The position numbers were made by a program, and so were the translations under genes. 64,000 nucleotides of DNA from Paracyclopina nana (Eukaryota > Arthropoda > Copepoda > Cyclopoida > Cyclopettidae), in NCBI GenBank assembly GCA_019096065.1, contig JAGUCH010000005.1, positions 4,464,001-4,528,000 on the forward strand. The letters are read 5' to 3'. This document shows positions 55,950 to 64,000 of the stretch, in pieces. Position 1 is the stretch's first letter. Every line of letters starts with the position of its first letter. The notes under the pieces were generated by a model, which was given only the letters and a program-made list of their open reading frames with translations, did no database searches and was not told the origin of the DNA.

Positions 55950-58900
55950 CGGAACATAAGCGAATAAAAGCTGATCACACCTGACTTTATAAAAAACTGA
56001 GGCCTTGATTCAAAATTGTTGACGTCGTGATTTGGTAAGGAAAATACCTAAGGAAATGGGATGGATACAACAACGCACCGCACTCCCGGGATTTCAGCGC
56101 CGCAAGCATCCGTCTCCGACTGAGGAAGTGCCATTAAGACTTAGAATATGATGCCTGGCTCAATCATTTTCCCACTGTTCAACTGTATTAGATAATCCGC
56201 CACATAAGGATAACGTAATGCAACCCTGCATAATTCTAGCAAGATATTACTTTTACGAGACTTCAGGGGCAATAATAGGCCTTCTTCGTAATGTAAAAAC
56301 TGTACGTTTACTTTGGCCCATACATCATCTCAGTCACCACGCCATTTGTGTTCATCCTCTAAAATATGCAATAGCAAAACGTACTGCAGTCAACTTGGTA
56401 GCTGCCTCAAGGCCAGAAAAGTGTAAAGTATTTTACAACTGATGATGAGTTGTGGCACCCCAGGGAGTCACCTGGATTGCTATTATCCAGGCAAACGAAG
56501 ATGAAGAGCAAGAGATGTGTGTATTTTAACTTGGTATACTATATACGGAGCGGCATCTTGTAAGACTCAGTTTCACAGAATCGAGCCTGAGGTTATTTAC
56601 AATATTTATGAGTCAAGAATCTATCCCAAGATCCATTTTTTGAGCACTGCTACACTGTACTCCACCTTAACTTTGAAGAAACTCCATAGAGAATAGATTT
56701 GCCAAAGTAGTTTTTTGTCAAGCACAAGTTTTGACATCTTACGGCGGTGCGTGATGCATGAAGAGCCAGTACAATGCAGGCAGCCAAGAAAAAAAGCCCC
56801 TTTTTATTTAGGCTGCAAAAGAGTTCCCGATTGACAGCTTATTTCGCACACTGGTTACGTATTAGACTTCATAGTGCAATGTTAAAAAAGTAGCAAGGAA
56901 AAGTGGCTTGCTTAAAATTATTGAGCAACTATCAACAAGGCTAAGTGAGCTTAAGATACTTTGAAAATTCATCAGCAAAAATGGCTAAATTTCCATCCTT
57001 AGCAGCTACGTATTGGTATAAGTGAGAGCACTAACTTTGGATCCCTTGGGACTCGAGTGTCTCTAGGCCTTAAGAAGTGAAATAAACTTCAACATTGATG
57101 GTGATTCTAATTTCTGCGAAAATAAGAAGCCATTTCCAAGGAGAGGATGATGAGCCCCTCTCGTGGAGGCCACAAAAACCACAAAGATAGAGGCTTTATC
57201 CGTAGGAAGGGATAACCGTCATCTTCCTGAACAGACGGCAGCCTCAAATGTAGCCTACAGATTACGTATTTTCTGCGCGCATAGATCCGTAACTTCATCA
57301 CAATAGAAGAATACAGCTAATTTTCCATGACCTGACTCTCTGCGTGCAACAACGGTGCTAGTGGTGGAGGAGCTCAGTACACACCACTGGTGGCCTTCTC
57401 TACTACAACTGACAAACAATTGGCCTTAGCAGCGTGGAACAACGCTGTCAATTCTGCTTTTTCTTCTTCTTCTTCGCTATTCTGGGTAAGAAAGCACCAA
57501 CAGCAAAAATACCTTTTCTCTTGCCACCTGAGAAAAAGACCTGCCTTTTTTGGCAAAAATTGGCGAGAGAGAACTGTCACGCAGGCGCTAAGTAAGCTCT
57601 GTCCTCGGGGGGAAAACATAGAGGTGTTGAGTGCTTTCGGCATTGATAGCAAGAGGGGAATATTCCAATTCGGTCATCATTATTACATTTTTCTGACAAA
57701 GACAGTGGATGCTTCAAGGTGCCAGCAACAGCTAAAGGCAACTTTCGTGATGAAGAAAGATAGCAGGTGGAGCTACCACAGAAATACATATACTCTTAAC
57801 GGAATGAGAGAGACACACAATCGTTTTGCCTGCAAAAGTAATCTATAGGTAGAAGAACACATGCTAGGCCTTCTTGTGGAGCATAATTCATGATACAGAA
57901 ATGACAGCTCAATTAAGGCGCCCGATGAGGAAAATGTAAAATTCATGATGGCTGCGCTCTCGCACTTTTTCATGACGCCTCGCTTTTCTAGCCAAAATCG
58001 CCAGCTGATGCCATAAATTTTCGCAACGACAGAAGCACTCAGCTGGTTAAAAGCATGATAGCGGTTTAGGACTTCTAATTAGCATAAGCTTCTAAAACAA
58101 AAGCAAAATATGCTAATGTCCAATTGTAAGAGATTCTTTTCTTGGCAACATGGTAAAATCCTCAAGTTGGAAGCGCCGCGCGCATATTCATTCAATATTT
58201 GCCCACCGCCTCAAAGAAGGTAGTAGCAACTCACTATATATACGTGGAACGTGTAAGCTCTCTAAATACACAGTGGTGCTTATACTACATATGCCATACA
58301 CTAATACAGCTCAAATTTCTTGTTAGAAGCAACAAGTCGCAATGAAGGTTGCCGCACTAACAAGGCAAGGGTTGCTCCCATTATATGGTCAAAGTTGGCC
58401 ACCATGTTCTCCCAAGCCATGAAATGTGCATGTTGTATAGTGAGTCATTGCCGTATAATAGCTAGTTTCCTATTCACAGTACGCGTGAGACCTTGGTAAG
58501 CACTTTTCTATGAAAGTTTCAATAAAACTCACGGGCCATTTGGTTGGACGACGGTGCAGTATCGGTCGAAAAATGGCTGATCTCGAAACCACAAGCAGAT
58601 TGGGCTCGTTTTGACCACACAACGTTGTAATTTTACCAACTAAGCTCAGCTGCATTCTCTACATTTTGGTATAGAAGGCAGGTTGATCAATGATGGGCCA
58701 GGAGCAAACTAGGCTATGCTCATTACCAACTAAAATCCATATTGCGTGATGGCACTATTAGGGAATGAGCGACATTGCCACGCTAATAAAGCATGCAAGC
58801 TACGAAAGAGAAAGGTCTAAAACTGAGCTCGGTTTCTCCCCAGATATTGATCCGGAGTCGTAGCTGGCTGACCCCAAGGCATCGAAAAGTATACACCGAC

Positions 58901-59189
58901 AGCATCGATTTTTTCCATGTCGTGAAAAGCCTAGCTGGCAATTGAAAATGCGAGGACAAAATCTACTCGTGGTTGTCGTCGTGTGAAGTTGCCTCAACAG
59001 AGAAGAAGTTCCTTACCACGCAAGTACTATTCTAGGTTAGGAAAAGCAGCAGCTAGCAGTGGTGGTAGCAACTCAATTCATACCCATTCGCGACGACCGC
59101 CTAGCTCTCGTGAAGGGAGGAGGGAAAGGTAAAGTTGCAAAAGTTTGCCACAACTTCGAATCCCCCCAGGAGCAAAAAATGAAGCTTAC
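55950..59189. other. Region between astacin and the 59 kb exons
   Basis: It holds the 3' flank of astacin. No supported gene on either strand; the 152-codon plus ORF at 57390-57848 is Ser/Gln-biased with no splice or domain support. No repeats were recognised. Confidence 0.4.
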
Positions 59190-59787
59190 TTGTCTCCAGT
59201 GAAGGATGCTGATAGTCGTGCTCTTCGCCGGTCATTATGTAGGGCTGGCCCGCCAGATCATCGTCGTCTTCATCACCGTAATCATCGTCGTCCTCATCGT
59301 CCAACACATCGTCATCATCGTCGTCGTTGTCAAAATCATAGTCCCATGGGTAGGTCGGTTCCAGCGTTGCAGTCGTGATGGACACAGACCTGCCAGTAGC
59401 ATACAAAATCGCAGTCTTGGGATAGGAAGTTTGGGAGGAGGAAGAGGAGACAGGGTGAAACGAAGCCATGCGTTGATTTGAGTTCAATTGGATGCTGGAC
59501 ATTCGCTGGAGGTGAACTGCCTTCCTCTTGGCCAACCTTTGAGGACCACCACGGCTCGACATAGGGTCAAGAGGCGAGGACACAGATGTAGACTGGAATG
59601 GCAGAGGTTTAGATCAACAGTGTGCACCTGCAGTCATAATCGCACTTACCACAGGCCTTCGAGCCACATTGACGTTTGGACTCAGCCTGTTCGGAGAGCT
59701 GGCACCATTTCCAGATGTGCTGAGGCGAGGCGGAGATGGAACGGCTTCGCCATTAAGGCCGTTCGGAGTAGTCGGTGAAATTGGCAT
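59190..59787 (-). CDS. Two 5' coding exons of a protein with a long acidic tract (possible Cav3 N-terminus)
   Basis: Exon a 59650-59787 begins at ATG (MPISPTTPNGLNG) and ends at donor GTG|GTAAGT. Exon b 59190-59592 follows acceptor TTCCAG and ends at donor ACAA|GTAAGC in phase 1. Together they give about 180 residues: a Ser/Pro-rich start, a basic QRLAKRKAVHLQR segment, then an Asp/Glu run of about 40 residues (DDDDDDV, DDEDDDDY). An acceptor just upstream (ATATTCAACAG at about 59808) suggests a noncoding first exon. The next exon was not found. Cav3 exon 1 at 43.79 kb also opens acidic on the same strand but needs phase 0, so at least one linking exon would be required. It could equally be a separate gene. 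Confidence 0.5.
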
Positions 59788-61051
59788 GGTCGAAATAAAT
59801 TTGGCTTCTCTTCAGTTCATCTGTTGAATATAAAGAGAGCCTTAGCAGCAGTGAAAAAAGGGATAGCAGCTAATTGGCAAACTTTTTCGGGCGTTAACTA
59901 TTTTTAACTGCTGCTGGCGGCGGCGGAGAGAGAAACTCTTATTGCAAACCAACATCAATCTAGGCCCTGGAGCGGCATTATAAGGCCCTTAGCTGTTGGA
60001 TGGTGGTCAGCCGAAAAGAGCCTCTTTTAATCCGATTATGCTGATCAAAAGGAGTTTACAAGTCGTCTTCTTGAGCTTAACTAAGTTTGCGGCCAGTGGT
60101 ACAAGAGGGCCATTGTTTGCTGTACGTACTGTTGCAATCAACATCCCAAGAACAATATGGCCTAACTTTTGGACTTCCGCTACGCTTGTAAGAAGCAGGT
60201 AATGCTGTGTAAATTTCCTCCATCTTTCCTCCTCGGGGAAGCTTCTGAGTATTCAGATTGCTTTCATTTATAACTGCTACGCATGAATGTAGCAAAGCTC
60301 CCTGGTGTACTAGTGTTGCAGCTAAACTAAGGAGCTTTTTCACTCTCAACTCATTTGATGGAAACGGAACTTTCGCCACACGAACTTGCTCATCGTCGTG
60401 TATCGAACTTATGTGTGCCTATAAAGTCGTGTGTTGCTATCGAAATGAGCTTCTTCTGAAATTGAGAGGTGGAGAAAAATTGAGTGGTTGAAAAAAAATG
60501 CTGGCCGAAGTTGGGCCATCAGCAAAAAGGCTTTCAAGCCCTCAACAACGATGATGCACTTCGCTCATTAGAGCCAGCAGCCTTGATCTCCCCTCGTCGG
60601 ATGATGATGGTGTGCAAACAGATTAATATCGAAATTCCGGCAGTAGCAACAGAGCAGCCCAGCTTTCTCCGAATAAAACTTGCAACCAGTTGCTTTTTCA
60701 TTTTCATACATAAGCCGCGCCTGATATATTGCCCAGCATAACGAGACCTGACGCGAGCATCATTTGTCCTGGGCATAGAATACACGAATTACGCATAGGA
60801 AAGTGGTTGCTGAAGAATAAACACGTCCACATCATCGTCATCATCGTGTCTTAATGAAACAGGGATCAAATAGATCAAGACAGCGAAAACTTGATTAGCT
60901 GTGATGGATCACATGTGATCTAATTTCCTCTTGTTGCAGCAGCATTGACAAGCTGTACAAGCAGATGAGGATGAACAGCTATAACTACGAAGGCAACCAA
61001 GACAATTCTGCTTGGATCCGAGATGAGCGGTACATTGAGTTATGGGCTTAC
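59788..61051. other. Upstream of the 59 kb exons
   Basis: Nothing supported as coding on either strand. A splice acceptor at about 59808 (minus) marks the start of the 5' UTR part of the exon with MPISPT. Confidence 0.35.
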
Positions 61052-61300
61052 CTTTGTTCCTCCTGATCTTGCTTTCCTTTGCTGCGCTTCCAGCCAACTA
61101 TGGTAGCCACATTTAAACTGAAATGGAAGTTGTACTCGCTCGTGGGCTCCTTGCACCTTGCTCCCTTGATAGTGCGACGACGACGACGACGACTGCTTCT
61201 TCGAGGACGTCGAAGAGGACGAGTCGAGGCCATGTGGTGGATCGAGCGCACTCTAAACGCACACTCCGGACTTCTTGTCTTGTCGAAAGTCATACTTTTT
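61052..61300 (-). other. Possible 5' noncoding exon
   Basis: A strong donor (GAACAAAG|GTAAGC) at 61052 on the minus strand closes a region that is open in two frames, one Arg-rich and one Ser-rich (SSSSTSSKKQSSSS). It could be the first, untranslated exon of the gene that starts at 59787. The 5' limit is unknown and the coding potential unclear. Confidence 0.2.
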
Positions 61301-61511
61301 GCTTCCTGATGGTTGCAACCAGATGGCAATTTCACAAGGACTGCCTTAAGCCTGAAAGCAGTGTATACGCGAGCATGGAAAAAGAAGCCTTGAGCTGCAG
61401 CAGCCAAAGACATCATCAAAAAGGAGATTTTACTTTGACAGTTGGATGTGGGCGAAACTTTTTCGTCTACTAATTGATGAGCGCGCCGAGAGTCCAATTT
61501 AGCAAAATGCA

Positions 61512-63755
61512 TTATGAATCTTTTTGGCATGCCTGGCATTGTCTGGAGGCAAAAAAATGTTTTGAGTATAATTTACAGTGAAAGTAAACTCACGTGTTCC
61601 CAAGTAACAAGCGAACTTGCGGACCTCTTCTTAACTATATCTATGGTAATTTTCGATTAATGTTGACTTTGCCACGCTCAGCTTATGAAATGAATTTCGA
61701 AAGGTGCTTTGATCCTCTCATGTTGGAGTTATGATCCAGTGAAGCTCTCAAGCGTTCAAGATAAAATCCTGAAATGCAACGTGGCAACCATAAATAGTAA
61801 TAACATAAAACTCACCGCGTGTCTATGACCATGCCTTGCTTGGTCAAGTCGTGACATGAATTTTTTTGCCATTCGCAGCTAGAAGAGGCACTTTTCACTT
61901 CCCAACTCTCAGTAGAGTCAATTCCCACTTTTCGAATTTTCCCAGTTTTCACGTTTATGTAAACAAATCCTACATGACTACAGATGTTTGGGTCACTTTT
62001 AAGCCAAAAAGTTGCCAAATCAGCCAATAAAATGGCATAATTTATCGGAAAGTTTACAGTCATGCAACGCTGACGCAAGTTGACGATATATTTTATTTAT
62101 CATTGAAAAAGCAACATCTGGCTTTATTCAAGCTTCTTAGCAATATCTATTACTATTAGCTGAGACGGCTGAGCAGTACATAAGCTCCGACCTTATAATT
62201 TCCATGATCCTCTTTGACTCGGAGGATGATAATGAACATTATCCATCTACAAGTGGATAATGATCATTATATCTCAATTTATAGGTGCGCCATCTATCTT
62301 ATTTATATATCAATGAAAAAAAGGAAGGAGGCGGCAGTAAGAATCGAACCCCGGTCACCCGGGTAGCGCGCCGACGCTCTACCTCTGAGCCATCAAATTG
62401 GTTATGAAAATTACATAGGAGCAAGCAATTAAAAATCATGGCCAAACGGGCCGGCACGGCATGGTCACAAGACGCAACAGGTGCATGTTGAAGGCTAGAC
62501 TGCTGGGTCAGCTTAGATGAGCTCACGCTTGCTGTGTGCAGCGGCCACTAGCTAGCCCGGCCGGTGCCAGCTCGACTGCTCGGTCAACTTTGATGAGCTG
62601 TCTGCAATAAAGCGAACCCCAAAATTTAAGGCATATCTTGCAAAAAAAGAGCAAGAAAAGGACTTCTTAATTGACTTTCAGATATTGCTTGAAATGCTGG
62701 GGGTAGCTAATAGTAATATAGGATTATACACCTCTAGGCTGTCGGATAACACTCATTATTTTTTAGTGTCGCGTGCCAATCACTCGTTCGCTCCGCTCAC
62801 TCGTGATCTGTCACTTGACACTAAAAAATAATTCGTGTTATCCTCCAGCCTAGAGGTGTATAATCCTATATTATTTTGCAGTGATGTGGAAAAGTGACTC
62901 TGAGGAGTTTTATCATAACAGCAGAAGGACACTAGCAAATCCTTCTTGCAATTTAAAGCTAAAATTGCCTCCATTAAGTGAATGGTCCAAAGTTGGCGCG
63001 GTCTCAGGACTGTTATTGAAATAGTGTGCAGTATTTTGTGCTTTCGCATTATTAAGTCATGTTTCCTCCATAAAAGCCTAAATGTTCTTGCCTTTCGAAA
63101 AAACAAAACGAAGAAAATTTGGTCGAACCAGTATTCGGAAAGAATGGTAATACAAAAAAAAATATTTATGATTGTCTCATTTCACATACTTGGACTTTTG
63201 CTAGGATTATGCCACTTTGTGTGCTCCATGTAGTCAACAATTCTTCACCCAACGTTCATTTTGCTCCCGATGATGCAAGTTGGTCATTTCATAGTAGATG
63301 ACATTTTAACAATAACCTGCAGTTTCAGCAATGCACCAGTGAAATGCTACTCAGCATGTAACGAATTTGTGCTAGCATGTTCATAAGGATTTTCTGAAAT
63401 TTCTCGATGTACTTACTTCAGTTACTTTAAAAAGTGCTTCTTGAAATGAACTCTTGAATCCTATTTGATTTGCTGCAGTAGTTCCTTCCAATAAAGCGGC
63501 AATAAAATGGCAAGCCAAGCATGTTATGCAAATACATATTGTAATAATGCGTCTGTGAATTATTCGAATATTAACTGCTTTCGTCATAAAGATCCATCCT
63601 ATTTTCTCGCCCAATTTTATCTCTATCGGCTTGACTAACGGTGCCCCCTGCCAAATTATGTAAATGAAGGTGAGTATGAATAGACAGCAAATTTCTGTTA
63701 GGGTGCCAATTACTTTCGTGCTTCTGGCTGTTGCCCGTTTACTCATGCAATGCAT
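61512..63755 (-). CDS. Tentative three-exon membrane protein
   Basis: Family not recognised. Exon A 63417-63755 begins at ATG after an in-frame stop and ends at a strong donor (ACTGAA|GTAAGT, phase 0). It has two hydrophobic segments, CCLFILTFIYIIW and ICICITCLACHFIAALL, with a basic loop between. Exon B 61816-62069 (acceptor TTGCGTCAG, donor ACGCG|GTGAGT, phase 2) encodes a Cys-containing, probably extracellular stretch (NICSHVGFVYINVK, SSSCEWQKNSCHD). Exon C 61512-61542 (acceptor TTGCCTCCAG) would end QCQACQKDS. The sum is 624 nt, 207 aa. The donors are good, but the B acceptor is weak and the A-B link is inferred only from phase. Confidence 0.35.
62331..62394 (-). repeat. tRNA-derived SINE head or tRNA pseudogene
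   Basis: On the minus strand the sequence has box A-like TGGCTCAGAGGTAGAGC and box B-like GGTTCGATTC at tRNA spacing, followed by an A/T-rich stretch. The anticodon and T stems do not pair properly (the T stem would put CGGGG against CTTAC), so it is not a functional tRNA. RNA polymerase III promoter elements with a decayed fold are typical of SINEs. Confidence 0.5.
62714..62873. mobile_element. 160 bp hairpin MITE
   Basis: Nearly perfect inverted repeats of 57 bp (4 mismatches seen), from TAATATAGGATTATACACC at the left to its complement ending at 62873. The loop of about 46 bp contains CACTCGTTCGCTCCGCTCAC. The ends carry TA, as in Tc1/mariner-type MITEs, but a duplication longer than TA is not visible. 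It lies in the tentative intron between 62069 and 63417. Confidence 0.75.
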
Positions 63756-64000
63756 CTTGGGTGCATCTTTACTTTTAGCAGAAACGTGGGCAAGACCTCA
63801 AAAATACGGGGTTATCGATGCAAAGAAAGTTTGCCTTTGCATATTTTTATTGTGTGCCGCTTTGACGCAGGTTTTTGCACTTGCTACTTTTTGTAGCACA
63901 GCACTTCAAAAGAAATGCTTGTAGAGACAGTAAAAGCAAAGTATGACTACTGCTATAAAGGTCTCGTGCTTACAATATTGTTGTCTCATCATTGCTGTTC

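Noticed and set aside
57390..57848. 152-codon plus-strand ORF
   Set aside because: Ser/Gln-biased composition, no recognisable domain and no splice or promoter support.
59145..59481. Plus-strand ORFs with repeated His/Arg or Val/Ile
   Set aside because: Complement of the GAC/GAT-rich acidic tract on the minus strand; trinucleotide runs leave all frames open.
62331..62394. Functional tRNA gene
   Set aside because: Box A and box B are present, but the anticodon and T stems contain several mismatches.

Overview
This is a piece of a nuclear genome from an invertebrate animal. The genes have GT-AG introns of about 55 bp to 8 kb and encode animal families: a Kirre/Roughest-type Ig adhesion receptor, a T-type voltage-gated calcium channel and an astacin metalloprotease. 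The content fits an arthropod or another ecdysozoan, but the species cannot be named from the sequence. No operons, ribosome binding sites or CRISPR arrays are present.

Layout. (1) 0.2-15.4 kb, minus strand: a complete 12-exon kirre/rst-like gene. Its 8.4 kb first intron carries a 706 bp inverted-repeat element. (2) 15.4-18.4 kb: the upstream region between kirre and a divergent small gene, locally rich in CpG. (3) 18.4-18.9 kb, plus strand: a small gene for an acidic secreted protein. (4) 19.28-26.84 kb, minus strand: a complete env-bearing Ty3/gypsy-type LTR retrotransposon. Its 227 bp LTRs read as identical and it has a 4 bp target duplication. The gag-pol junction has a slippery heptamer followed by a stem, and pol and env overlap by ATGA. 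One frame change inside pol appears to break this copy. (5) 27.1-43.8 kb, minus strand: 26 phase-compatible exons of a Cav3 channel with selectivity residues E/E/D/D and a very short C-terminal tail. (6) 36.4-41.1 kb, inside a Cav3 intron: a 4.7 kb foldback element with a 9 bp target duplication. Its arms are made of 146 bp tandem repeats, and the left arm also has an 8-unit higher-order repeat of 1168 bp. (7) 52.2-55.9 kb, plus strand: a six-exon astacin gene. (8) 59.2-59.8 kb, minus strand: two 5' coding exons of a protein with a long acidic tract. They may be the missing 5' end of Cav3, which would place astacin inside a Cav3 intron. (9) 61.5-63.8 kb: a tentative minus-strand membrane-protein gene, plus a tRNA-derived repeat and a 160 bp hairpin MITE.

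The exon models come from reading splice sites by eye. They are supported because the phases agree at every junction I joined and the total lengths are multiples of three (kirre 2715 nt, Cav3 5118 nt, astacin 1251 nt). The genes share no obvious pathway. Kirre and Cav3 are both typical of neural and muscle development, but their closeness here may be chance. The most unusual structure is the foldback element in the Cav3 intron, whose transcript could fold into a long hairpin. The retroelement has the best-defined expression signals.
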